A stretch of 64,000 nucleotides of DNA from Candidatus Peregrinibacteria bacterium (GTDB lineage: Bacteria; Patescibacteriota; Gracilibacteria; UBA1369). The stretch is from positions 203,759 through 267,758 of the forward strand of contig PLYH01000002.1 of NCBI GenBank assembly GCA_003153355.1. Reading direction: 5' to 3'. Shown piece after piece: positions 32,465-41,129 of the stretch. Position 1 is the stretch's first letter; each line of letters begins with the position of its first letter. Both the position numbers and the translations under genes were made by a program. Under the pieces are notes generated by a model that had not been told where the DNA came from, ran no database searches, and saw only the letters and a list, made by a program, of their open reading frames with translations.

Positions 32465-34219
32465 CTAATTGCCCAGGCGCTGGATAACCGTAATGGTTTT
32501 AGGATTCGGATCAATAATGTTTCCGTGTTCATCGCTGAGGTTTTTCATGGTCACCTGATAGTGTTCTTCAGGCTGACTGGTCATATTTTTAGTGTAGAGA
32601 ATGACCGTTTTTCCCTGGTGTTCAATGTGATCAAGCTGCAGGTAGTCAGTGGCTTCCGGGTGGCTTACATTCAAATCTTTAAGGTCATAATTCAAAGGAT
32701 CCTCAGCCGATGAGTTGCTGACGTTTTCATTGAAGACGATCGTAATTTTATTCATAGCCTCGATCGCCTGGTAAATAACGTTCGGAGGAAGCTTATCCGG
32801 AAGAACATTCAAAGAAAGCCACGTGTCTCCAAGCAGCTCCTGCTGGTAAATGCCGGTATTTTCTTTTGGAGTAAAATTCGGACTGCTGATATTCAGACCT
32901 TCAGGAGCCTCAAAAATCACGGTGTAGTAATCCTGGTCTGTGCCAGACTGTTTTGGAATGAAAAGATTATACTGGTCGTTTTGCATCACGGTTGAGGGCA
33001 GCTGATACTTATAATAAAGCTCGGTGTGCTTGCCCGGACTCAGGCGGACGACATTGCCGAACACCGTATAAAGCCCGTCATCCTGAGTCCACAAACTCTT
33101 GGGATCATCACTTTGTGAGTCCAGCAATTTTGCGCCGCGCGGAACGTATGTTCTGAAAAATCCGGTATATTCGCCGTTCAAAGGAACGTCCTCCACGCCG
33201 TAGTGGTCAATATCAATAGTCACTTCGGCAATCAGATCTTTGCCGCCGGTTTCTGGATTATCCTGCTCGGTCACGTGATATTTGACCAGGCGCTGAATAT
33301 AACGGTCCGATTTCATGCCGCCAAGATTTGCCTCCACGACAGCCAAAAAATCGCCGTTAAGAGTTTGAGGCCACTGGCCTGACCAGCCGTTATCCTGGGC
33401 CATTTTTTGAAGAGAACTGTTACCGAAATAGAGCTGAATCTCCTTGGTGGCCAGACTGTGCACGATCGTATCGCTGACTTTGCGGAGTTTCAAAGGACTC
33501 AGCACAATTTTTTTCAAAAGGCGCTCGGCAAAATCTTTTAAAATGCTCTTACGGTTTTGAAGATCCGCGACATTATGGCGGTCAATGTCGTTGACCTGAT
33601 TTTCAATCATGCCGAAAAGCGAATCCTGGGTGAAGGTTTTTCCGTCCACGTCAATTGGCCCGACAGCCCCCAGAAGATCTTCCAAAAAGGAATAATTCAC
33701 CGCAATCACACCGTCGATCTGAAGTTTAGGCTGGGTAATATGCAGCATCTGCATGAGCTCCTGAGCGCTTTTGGGGAAATCTGCCCAGTAGTTGGCGTCA
33801 CGGAAGGTGAAGCCCTGATAAAACTGATTAGCCAGTAACTGCTTCATCGGATACGGCGGTTCAACGTAAGTATGATTATCCACGGCGCCGTAAACATCCT
33901 GAACATCGATGCCCGTAAAAAATCCGTTTTGAAATTTGGCGACTCCGAATGCTGAAACAAATCCGCCGGCCGGCCGGAGTTCATCGTTATTCTGAAAAAC
34001 CACCAGATAGTTGCGTGAGCCGAAAGGAAAGCCCGTAAGTTCTCCGGCGTAAGGCAAAAAAGTGCGCAGGTTGCTCAGCGAAGAAAGAACGTACAACATC
34101 AAAAAAAGCACTACTGCTCCGATGCCCCACAGCCACGGATGTTTTTTATGCGGTTTATTCGGGTCGTGCCTGAAGATTTTTTGAAACTTCGCTTGAAGAT
34201 TTTCCCAGAAATTTTTCAT
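32465..34219 (-). CDS. DUF4012 membrane-anchored protein
   Basis: 584 residues with a single N-terminal membrane span (WLWGIGAVVLFLMLYVL, residues 29-46) after a basic cytoplasmic tail, so most of the protein is outside the membrane. The DUF4012 signature begins at GSRNYLVVFQNNDELRPAGGF. Such proteins are common in Patescibacteria and Actinobacteria with LCP-like features in the extracytoplasmic part, but their function is not established. The C-terminal 120 residues look like a beta-sandwich (ITIVFNENVSNSSAEDPLNY). It diverges from lysS. Confidence 0.85.
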   Translation of the reverse strand: MKNFWENLQAKFQKIFRHDPNKPHKKHPWLWGIGAVVLFLMLYVLSSLSNLRTFLPYAGELTGFPFGSRNYLVVFQNNDELRPAGGFVSAFGVAKFQNGFFTGIDVQDVYGAVDNHTYVEPPYPMKQLLANQFYQGFTFRDANYWADFPKSAQELMQMLHITQPKLQIDGVIAVNYSFLEDLLGAVGPIDVDGKTFTQDSLFGMIENQVNDIDRHNVADLQNRKSILKDFAERLLKKIVLSPLKLRKVSDTIVHSLATKEIQLYFGNSSLQKMAQDNGWSGQWPQTLNGDFLAVVEANLGGMKSDRYIQRLVKYHVTEQDNPETGGKDLIAEVTIDIDHYGVEDVPLNGEYTGFFRTYVPRGAKLLDSQSDDPKSLWTQDDGLYTVFGNVVRLSPGKHTELYYKYQLPSTVMQNDQYNLFIPKQSGTDQDYYTVIFEAPEGLNISSPNFTPKENTGIYQQELLGDTWLSLNVLPDKLPPNVIYQAIEAMNKITIVFNENVSNSSAEDPLNYDLKDLNVSHPEATDYLQLDHIEHQGKTVILYTKNMTSQPEEHYQVTMKNLSDEHGNIIDPNPKTITVIQRLGN

Positions 34220-34269
34220 ACAAACTCATTAACGGAGGCATTATAACACGACATATTGCGTGTACCCTT

Positions 34270-34298
34270 TTGACTTTTGGTAAGAAATTCCATATAAA
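34270..34298 (+). promoter_or_regulatory. predicted promoter of lysS
   Basis: TTGACT (34270-34275), 17-base spacer, TATAAA (34293-34298). This decides the lysS start: the in-frame TTG at 34270 is the -35 box. Confidence 0.6.
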
Positions 34299-34323
34299 TG
34301 CAGAGTACTTTTCCTTACAGAAT

Positions 34324-35967
34324 ATGTCGAGCAACGCTGCTTCCGGTCGTGTCCTTGCCAAACTCCTCAACAATGTAGATCAATATTGGGCCGATACGCT
34401 AGCCGAAAAAGTTCTTGAAGCTTTCCCGAACGAAAAAATATACACTTGCGCCGCAGGCATAAGCCCTTCCGGAGTAGTGCACTTCGGCAATTTCCGCGAC
34501 GTTATCACGTCTTTGGCCGTGGTGAAATCTCTTGAAAAGAAAGGCAAAAAAGCGCGGCTTTTATTTTCGTGGGACGATTTTGACAGATTCCGCAAAGTGC
34601 CGGTTGGGGTTGATCCTGCCTTTGCCGAACATATCGGGAAACCTTTGACGTCCGTGCCTGATCCCGAAGGAAAATACGAATCCTACGCCCGCCGTTTTCA
34701 GGTGGAGTTTGAAGAAGCCATGAAAGCACTGAATATTGAACTCGATTACCGCTACCAGACCAAAGAGTACACATCCGGCCGCTATGACCAGGAAATTTTT
34801 TATTGTCTGAAAAACCGCGCCGAAATCGCACAGGTCATTTTGAGTTTCATGTCGGACAAAGGCAAAGCCGAAAAAAACATCGATGAAAAAGAGTACCGCG
34901 AAACGTATTATCCGATTTCTTTGTATTCCCGCTTCACGGGAAAAGATAACACCGAAATTTTAGAGTACGACGGCAAAACGAGCGTCACTTATAAATGTTT
35001 AGATACCCAAAAAACCGAAACCGTCGATTTAAGCAAAGAACACATCGCCAAGCTGGCCTGGAAAATCGACTGGCCGATGCGCTGGAAAGCCGAAGGCGTC
35101 ACGTTCGAACCCGGCGGCCACGATCACGCTTCGCCTGGCGGAAGTTACGACACCTCAAATGTTTTGTCCGAAAAAATCTTCAGCCGCCCCGGCCCGGTTT
35201 TTGTCGGATACGAATTTATCGGCATCCAGGGCCTGGGTTCAAAAATGTCAGGTTCAAAAGGCAACGCGGTTTCACCTGCCGACCTTTTGGAAGTCTATGA
35301 GCCCGAACTTTTAAAATGGCTTTATTTCAAAAAAAATCCACACCAGAAATTTCAATTGGCTTTTGACAGCGAAATCAACCGCCAGTATGAAGAGTTCGAC
35401 CGCGAGTGCAAAGGCTATCACGAACAAAAACTTTCAGTGATTTCAAAAGCTGCTTTGGATTTGAGTTTTGATGATATGAAAAATATGTTTTCAAAGCCGA
35501 TTCCATTCCGTCATGCCGTGGCGTTCGGCCAGATCGTCCAGTGGCAGCCGGATAAAGTCATGGAACTCCTGAAAGGCGTGGACATGGATTACGACGAACA
35601 GTCCGTCAAAATCCGCTTGAAAAAAGCCAAAAACTGGCTGGAAACCTACAACCCTCAGGAAATTATCAAACTCCGCGACAGCGTCAACAACGAGTATTTA
35701 AGCACCATGAATGATCAGTCCAAAGAATATATCCGGACACTCAACCAAAAACTTCAGGAAAAAATCGAATCAATTCACGACCTTGAACTGCTTGTGTACT
35801 CGATTCCCAAAGACACATCACTTTCGGACAAAGAAAACAGCCCGCGCCAGCGCGCATTCTTTAAAGACGTTTACAATTTGCTGATCGGAGCCGACACAGG
35901 CCCACGGCTATCCACCTTTTTATGGGCGGTTGACCGGAAAAAAGTTTTGGACCTGCTCAATATCTAG
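34324..35967 (+). CDS. lysS: class I lysyl-tRNA synthetase
   Basis: The archaeal-type, Rossmann-fold lysyl-tRNA synthetase rather than the usual bacterial class II enzyme. ISPSGVVHFGNFRD holds the HIGH-equivalent and SKMSGSKGNAVSP the KMSKS loop. FSWDDFDRFRKVP and EPGGHDHASPGGSYDTS are family hallmarks. 547 residues is normal. Class I LysRS replaces class II in most Archaea and in scattered bacteria such as spirochaetes and alphaproteobacteria. Whether a class II copy exists elsewhere in this genome cannot be seen. The start at 34324 is 26 bases after a -10 box. Confidence 0.95.
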   Translation: MSSNAASGRVLAKLLNNVDQYWADTLAEKVLEAFPNEKIYTCAAGISPSGVVHFGNFRDVITSLAVVKSLEKKGKKARLLFSWDDFDRFRKVPVGVDPAFAEHIGKPLTSVPDPEGKYESYARRFQVEFEEAMKALNIELDYRYQTKEYTSGRYDQEIFYCLKNRAEIAQVILSFMSDKGKAEKNIDEKEYRETYYPISLYSRFTGKDNTEILEYDGKTSVTYKCLDTQKTETVDLSKEHIAKLAWKIDWPMRWKAEGVTFEPGGHDHASPGGSYDTSNVLSEKIFSRPGPVFVGYEFIGIQGLGSKMSGSKGNAVSPADLLEVYEPELLKWLYFKKNPHQKFQLAFDSEINRQYEEFDRECKGYHEQKLSVISKAALDLSFDDMKNMFSKPIPFRHAVAFGQIVQWQPDKVMELLKGVDMDYDEQSVKIRLKKAKNWLETYNPQEIIKLRDSVNNEYLSTMNDQSKEYIRTLNQKLQEKIESIHDLELLVYSIPKDTSLSDKENSPRQRAFFKDVYNLLIGADTGPRLSTFLWAVDRKKVLDLLNI

Positions 35968-35985
35968 CTCAATTCTGACAAAATT

Positions 35986-36014
35986 TTGACATTCCGCCAC
36001 CTCATGGGTATGGT
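35986..36014 (+). promoter_or_regulatory. predicted promoter of the gene at 36034
   Basis: Perfect TTGACA (35986-35991), 17-base spacer, TATGGT (36009-36014), directly after lysS. Confidence 0.55.
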
Positions 36015-36033
36015 GAAACCTTATTTTTGTGAA

Positions 36034-36588
36034 ATGAAAATAATGGATGGTCTGCCAAAAAATGAAGGAGATTTGCCGAAAATCAATATCGCAGATTTCA
36101 TCAATCAGACGACTGAGCTTGATTGTCATGCTGAAAAACCCGTCGGCACAAAGGGCAAAGAAGTAAAAAGCCGTGAATTTCATGGTCTGATTGACGGTTA
36201 TGAAGATGACACAAACCGCTACATTCACCATATCATTAGCGTGACGTCAGGGGTGAAGTTATATACTCAGGCTGTCTTGGATCGAACCGATTTTGGAGAA
36301 AGAAGATTTCTGAATTCACCGGACCTGGTTGAATTTTATGAAATGTGGATTGCCCATTATGATGAAAAAGAAAAAATATTTTTGAACACGGTGAAACCGG
36401 AACTCGCCCTGGAAATTCACACAGGTTTTTTTGAAGACTTAATGAAAAGACAATCACTTCGTGAAACCACGGAATGGCTTCAGTTTCAAAGCAAATATGC
36501 CGCGATGAAAAGCGAAAAAGACGTGACAGTGGCTTTTGTGGATCACATGCCGGCGGCGGCGCGAAAAAAACTTCGCGGCATCAGATAA
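36034..36588 (+). CDS. unrecognised 184-aa soluble protein
   Basis: A hydrophilic protein with no signal peptide or membrane span and no recognised motif. The middle is helical (LVEFYEMWIAHYDEKEKIFL) and the end basic (HMPAAARKKLRGIR). The start at 36034 is chosen because an upstream TTG and two Met codons lie within or next to the predicted promoter. It converges with dnaB with a 16-base gap. Function unknown. Confidence 0.62.
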   Translation: MKIMDGLPKNEGDLPKINIADFINQTTELDCHAEKPVGTKGKEVKSREFHGLIDGYEDDTNRYIHHIISVTSGVKLYTQAVLDRTDFGERRFLNSPDLVEFYEMWIAHYDEKEKIFLNTVKPELALEIHTGFFEDLMKRQSLRETTEWLQFQSKYAAMKSEKDVTVAFVDHMPAAARKKLRGIR

Positions 36589-36604
36589 ATCCGCAGTAAA
36601 TAAA

Positions 36605-37978
36605 CTAATCCATCATCTGCGCGAAGTTGGCGTCGCGGCGGTTTTTTTCAATAGTGAGAAAACGCATCTGCTCTTTCTTGAAGGCGAGTTCAATGTGCCC
36701 GGTCGGGCCGTTGCGGTGTTTACGGATGAAAATATCCGTGACACCCGGACGCTGGCTGTCCTCTTCGTAATAGTCTTCGCGGTACATCATCATCACCACG
36801 TCCGCATCCTGTTCAATCGCACCTGATTCACGTAGATCGGAAAGCTGAGGAATTTTGCTCGGACGGAGTTCGACGGCACGGGAAAGCTGGGACAAAGCCA
36901 AAATCGGAATACGCAGTTCGCGCGCCAGCGATTTTAACGAACGCGAGATTTCCGAAATTTCCTGTACGCGGTTGGTCTGGTTCATTCCGCCTTTGCCCGT
37001 GCTCATGAGCTGGAGATAATCAACGATCAAAAAATCCAGACCGTTTTCCATCTGGAGGCGGCGCGCTTTGGCGCGGAGTTCCGCGATGGAATTCCCCACG
37101 GAATCATCGATAAAAATTTTCATCTGGTAAAGTTCATCCATGACGCCGCCGATGCGCATAAAGTCAGCCTCAGTAAGTTTTCCGGTGCGCAGCTTCCAGG
37201 AATCAACGTTCAGAAGCGAACAGAACATGCGTTCAACTAATTGCTCTTTGGACATTTCCAAGGAGATCACTCCGCAGGAGTAGCCTTTTTTAGCGATATT
37301 CTGTGCGATGTTCAAAGCAAAGGCGGTTTTTCCCATCGAAGGACGCGCTGCCAATACGACCAGATCCGCGGGCTGAAAGCCCGAAAGCATGCCGTCCAGA
37401 TCATGGAACCCCGTCGGAATGCCGCGGTATTTGTCTTTGGTCGCCGGGTCATGAAGCTCGGTGATCTTGTCGTAGGTCTGGTTGAGAATGTCTTTAATAT
37501 GGACAAAGCGGTCTTTCAAAAAAGTTTGCGAAACGCCGAACAGATTTTTTTCCGCCTCTTCCAGAAGTTCTTCAATCGGTTCGTCCTGATTGTAACCGAG
37601 CGCCGCGATGGCGTTTCCTGCATTGATCATACGGCGTAAGGTGGCCTTTTGTTTGACGATCATCGCATACTGGAATACGTGCGTGGAAGTCGGAACTTCG
37701 TTGGTCAAAGCCGCCAGATACGAAGCGCCGCCGATCGCTTCCAGTTTTTTGCGGTCTTCCAAAATGCTCGTGATGGTCAGCAGATCTATCGGCGAACGTT
37801 TTTCAAAAAGATCGTTCATCGCGTTGTAAATCAGCGCGTGGCTTTCGTGGTAAAAATCCTCGGGCTTCAAAAAATCCGCCACTTTGGTGATGGCGTCCTT
37901 ATCAATCAGCAGACTTCCGAGTGTGGATCTCTCGGCATCCATGCTGTGCGGCGGAACTTTAAAGAGCTGGTCGCTCAT
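36605..37978 (-). CDS. dnaB: replicative DNA helicase DnaB
   Basis: The hexameric helicase that unwinds DNA at the replication fork. The N-terminal domain begins VPPHSMDAERSTLGSLLID. The RecA-like motor has Walker A ARPSMGKTAFALN, a Walker B region ending FLIVDYLQLMS, then ISRSLKSLARELRIPILALSQLSR and the arginine-finger region LSDLRESGAIEQDADVVMMMYR. 457 residues is standard and no intein is present. The Met at 37978 is the natural start. A GC-rich repeat lies directly upstream. Confidence 0.96.
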   Translation of the reverse strand: MSDQLFKVPPHSMDAERSTLGSLLIDKDAITKVADFLKPEDFYHESHALIYNAMNDLFEKRSPIDLLTITSILEDRKKLEAIGGASYLAALTNEVPTSTHVFQYAMIVKQKATLRRMINAGNAIAALGYNQDEPIEELLEEAEKNLFGVSQTFLKDRFVHIKDILNQTYDKITELHDPATKDKYRGIPTGFHDLDGMLSGFQPADLVVLAARPSMGKTAFALNIAQNIAKKGYSCGVISLEMSKEQLVERMFCSLLNVDSWKLRTGKLTEADFMRIGGVMDELYQMKIFIDDSVGNSIAELRAKARRLQMENGLDFLIVDYLQLMSTGKGGMNQTNRVQEISEISRSLKSLARELRIPILALSQLSRAVELRPSKIPQLSDLRESGAIEQDADVVMMMYREDYYEEDSQRPGVTDIFIRKHRNGPTGHIELAFKKEQMRFLTIEKNRRDANFAQMMD

Positions 37979-38005
37979 GAAATTGGGATAAAAAACTGGG
38001 ATAGA

Positions 38006-38163
38006 AAAACCGAGCACACGGAGCTAAGGCGACGTGCCATCATCAAGAAGATGGGGCCAGTGCGAGGGCGAAGCAAACGAAGAATCTGGCTTCCCGCCTT
38101 AAGGGCGGGATTCCGACCATAGAATGGGAGGGGCCGCCAGTTCTGAGTGCAGCTGAGCGTACA
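38006..38163 (-). repeat. GC-rich dispersed repeat, copy A (upstream of dnaB)
   Basis: Read on the minus strand it begins TACGCTC, continues CTCAGAAC...GCCAGATTCTTCG, then TTGCTTCGCCCTCGC and ends GTGCTCGGTTTTT. The same words in the same order occur at 52863, 53089 and 60678. It carries an inserted hairpin (CCCGCC/GGCGGG, 38094-38110). Confidence 0.65.
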
Positions 38164-38288
38164 AATCCAGTGTCGCAAAAATTTAGGATTTTTTCAAAAC
38201 TATTTAATCTTTCTTTGCTATCATGTGATTTTGATTACCACAAACGAAATAGGTCGGGTTTTCAACACTCATTGAACATGAATAAGTC

Positions 38289-38672
38289 ATGATTGATCAA
38301 ACCTTTCAAGTCAAAAACACGACGGCAATCGGAAGATTTGGCGAAAAAATCGCCGAAAACTATCTCATAAACAAAGGCTACCGGCTCCTGAAAAGGAATT
38401 ATTATATCCGGGGCGGAGAACTGGATCTTATTATGGAAAAAGATGGTATAATCTCGTTTGTTGAAGTCAAATTGCGGACAGGCAAGAGCTTCGGTCTGGG
38501 CAGTGAGGCGTTCAGTTCATCCAAAAAACAGAAACTCCTCCGCGCCATCTTCATTTTTTTAGAGACCCTCCAGAAGCCGCATGACTGGCAGCTGGATCTC
38601 GTGAACATTCTCTACGATAAAAAATTGCGAGTCGCTTCCGTTCAACACTTTTCCAATATTCTTGAACTATGA
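38289..38672 (+). CDS. yraN: YraN family (UPF0102) endonuclease-like protein
   Basis: 127 residues with the family's nuclease-like core: GRFGEKIAENYLINKGYRLL, then NYYIRGGELDLIMEKDG and ISFVEVKLRTG, where Glu-Leu-Asp and Glu-Val-Lys are the (D/E)-x-K-type residues. The family belongs to the restriction-endonuclease-like fold and its role is poorly known, with links to Holliday-junction resolvase-like activity. The upstream 120 bases are AT-rich. It overlaps the next gene by 4 bases. Confidence 0.9.
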   Translation: MIDQTFQVKNTTAIGRFGEKIAENYLINKGYRLLKRNYYIRGGELDLIMEKDGIISFVEVKLRTGKSFGLGSEAFSSSKKQKLLRAIFIFLETLQKPHDWQLDLVNILYDKKLRVASVQHFSNILEL

Positions 38673-39898
38673 TTGCTGAAGATGTCCAACGAAAATTATG
38701 GATTGGAGGCCTCGTGGGAGGCGTTATTTTAGGAGGGCTTTTTTTAATCTGGGCGGTATTTCTGAATAGAGGAACCATTATTATTCATTCCAAAGCTCCT
38801 TTTGCGTTTACCATCGAAGGTCTTCGTACCGAAAATTGTGCCAGCGATACTTGCACCACGGTCGTGGCTCCGGGCGACTACACCGTGACCGTTCAAAAAA
38901 CAGGTTACAAATCTGAGAGTAAAAAAATCACGGTTCCTCTCGGCAGCCCATACGAAGACAATATCAGCCTTGAATTCATTCCGACGATTTCCCCGGGGGC
39001 TCAAACCAAGGACCAGATTTTTCCGTCAGATCCGGCCTTGACCAAAGACCAGCTCAATCATCTGGGCATCGGCTCTCAAATCCAGCTCTTCTATAACGAT
39101 CAAAAAAACGTTTTTTGTTACATTGTGCGCAACCCCGATAATTTCCGTCAGACCCTGTTTATGGCAACGATTGATCCTTCAGGCCAGATAAGCACCCCGG
39201 AAGTCGTGACGTCGTTTCTCCGCGACATTCAAAGTTACGTTGTAGTTCCTGCCGATGACGGCAATAAAATCGCTGTGATCGACCGCGCAACGGACGGTGC
39301 GACGTTGTATGTCGTTGACCGTCAGGCAAAAAACCGCATCAGCCTTCTCACCTATCCCATGATCCGGGATATGCGCTGGATTCAGGGCACCAATGATTTT
39401 CTTTTCCAGGCCCGTGAACAGACCGACGGTCCTGAATCAGTTTATCTTTACCGCTCGAATGATGGAAAAGCCACCCAGCTCAGTTTAAGAACACCGCTCA
39501 GTGACGTGGCGATCGTTGATGACACGCGCATTTTGGCAGTGACTGACCAGGCCCTTCCGACCGGTACCTCTGTTGATGCTTTACAGGGGCAGCTCGTTCC
39601 GCTTGGTGAAAACCAAAGTACGGCGGAGGTAAATGCTGCAATTGCGCTGAGCGATCAAACCGTCAGTGACGCTTCAGCGGTGGCAGCAGAAATCACACCG
39701 GCGCCTGCTTCAACCAGCACAACTACCGTAACTCCCGAATATTCATTCATCGACTATTCACTTCTGCAAAACGAAGCAAGGCTCATTACGGTGCTCACCA
39801 CGGATCCATTCCCAGCCCGGGTCAAACTCAGCGGGGATGCTAAATCATTGGATTTCCTCCAGGGCGACAAAGTTTTTGAACTGCGTTTTGAAGAATAA
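38669..39898 (+). CDS. membrane-anchored PEGA-domain protein, 409 aa
   Basis: One N-terminal membrane span (about 11-30), then a PEGA-like beta domain at 35-105 (TIIIHSKAPFAFTIEGLRT, ending VAPGDYTVTVQKTGYKSESK, which is the diagnostic part). The remaining 300 residues look like a degenerate beta-propeller (repeats with VIDRATDGATLYVVDRQ and TNDFLFQAREQ). A Thr/Ser-rich segment at about 340-355 precedes the last strands. It is probably an extracytoplasmic sensor or structural protein. Co-transcribed with yraN. Confidence 0.78.
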   Translation: MIAEDVQRKLWIGGLVGGVILGGLFLIWAVFLNRGTIIIHSKAPFAFTIEGLRTENCASDTCTTVVAPGDYTVTVQKTGYKSESKKITVPLGSPYEDNISLEFIPTISPGAQTKDQIFPSDPALTKDQLNHLGIGSQIQLFYNDQKNVFCYIVRNPDNFRQTLFMATIDPSGQISTPEVVTSFLRDIQSYVVVPADDGNKIAVIDRATDGATLYVVDRQAKNRISLLTYPMIRDMRWIQGTNDFLFQAREQTDGPESVYLYRSNDGKATQLSLRTPLSDVAIVDDTRILAVTDQALPTGTSVDALQGQLVPLGENQSTAEVNAAIALSDQTVSDASAVAAEITPAPASTSTTTVTPEYSFIDYSLLQNEARLITVLTTDPFPARVKLSGDAKSLDFLQGDKVFELRFEE

Positions 39899-39908
39899 TG
39901 AAAACACC

Positions 39909-41129
39909 ATGGATGTGAACCGCATCGAGCAAACCCGCCGAGAACTTGAGAAACAAGGCAAAAAAATCATCAACCTCTCTTCGGGAAATCCCGGTGAATT
40001 CGGCGTTCGTTTTCCTCAGGAAATTCTGAGCCGGGCTTTCAGCAAATTTCAAACCGAACCGGTATACAGCCCCGACCCAAAAGGAAACGTCGAAGCCCGC
40101 AGGGCTGTTGTCCAATTTTATGAACAGCGCGGATTAAAAATTTCAGCAGAAAATATTCTTCTGACCTCGGGTACGAGCGAAAGTTATCTGCACCTTTTTA
40201 AGCTTCTGGCGAAACCCGGCGATGAGATTCTTTTCCCGAACCCCAGTTATCCGCTGTTTGATCACATCGCCAAGTTGGCTGATATTGAACTGAACCATTA
40301 TGAATTAGACGCAAACACAGAAGGCTGGCAGATCGATCTTAAAAATCTGGAATCTAAAATATCGCCCAAAACCAAAGCCATTGTTTTGGTTTCGCCGAAC
40401 AATCCAACAGGAGGGGTTCTTACCGGGCCGGTTCTGAGCAAGGTTCTGGCCATCGCGCAAAAACATAATCTTACAGTCATCAGCGATGAAGTATTCAGTG
40501 AATTTATTTTTGATGGCGAAATATTTCCCCGCGCGTGCGCACTCGCAGACTCCGCCGCTGCTCAAAACGTGAACATTTTTACCCTCAACGGAATTTCTAA
40601 AACCTATGCTCTTCCCGGCCTTAAATTAAGCTGGATCGTTGCCACCGGGCCGCGCGCCGCCGAATATCTTGAAGAGCTTGAACTCTCCGTGGACACCCTT
40701 TTAGCCTGCAACCAGATGAGCCAGGCCATGCTTCCCGACATCATCGTCCAAGGTGACGAATTCCTGCAAAATTACCGCGCCCGCGTCGAACAAAGCAGAA
40801 ACACCGCCATGAAAATTTTAGGCAGTTCACAGAACATTACATTCAACAAACCATGCGGCGCTTTTTACATCTTCGCGCAAATCCGCAACTTCCCCGGCAC
40901 CGACGAAGATTTCGTCATCGAAATCATGAAACGGACCGGCATCTTTGTTCACCCCGGCTATTTTTACGACTACGAAAAGACCGGCTCCAAAGGAGTTGTG
41001 CCCGGGTCACCATTCGAAGAATGGTCGGGCCTCCATGTGCTGATCAGCTTTCTCATGGAGGCCGGTGAACTTTCTTCAACGCTTGAACGTTTTGTTCAGG
41101 CCACGAATTTATTGTGTCATCGCGCTTAA
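39909..41129 (+). CDS. PLP-dependent aminotransferase class I/II
   Basis: 406 residues: NLSSGNPGEFGVRFP at the start, VSPNNPTGGVL with the conserved Asn, ISDEVFSEFIFDG, and the Lys-bearing NGISKTYALPGLKLSWI. The C-terminal VLISFLMEAGE takes the place of the usual RxSF-type end, so the substrate carboxylate site may differ. It resembles alanine/aspartate-type enzymes; the substrate is not defined. The Met at 39909 is used because it begins the fold; the frame is open further up within the PEGA gene. Its 3' end overlaps the convergent gene by 21 bases. Confidence 0.85.
   Translation: MDVNRIEQTRRELEKQGKKIINLSSGNPGEFGVRFPQEILSRAFSKFQTEPVYSPDPKGNVEARRAVVQFYEQRGLKISAENILLTSGTSESYLHLFKLLAKPGDEILFPNPSYPLFDHIAKLADIELNHYELDANTEGWQIDLKNLESKISPKTKAIVLVSPNNPTGGVLTGPVLSKVLAIAQKHNLTVISDEVFSEFIFDGEIFPRACALADSAAAQNVNIFTLNGISKTYALPGLKLSWIVATGPRAAEYLEELELSVDTLLACNQMSQAMLPDIIVQGDEFLQNYRARVEQSRNTAMKILGSSQNITFNKPCGAFYIFAQIRNFPGTDEDFVIEIMKRTGIFVHPGYFYDYEKTGSKGVVPGSPFEEWSGLHVLISFLMEAGELSSTLERFVQATNLLCHRA

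Noticed and set aside
38006..38163. Possible replication origin because dnaB is adjacent
   Set aside because: No DnaA-box cluster or AT-rich unwinding region was seen; the region is explained by the dispersed repeat.
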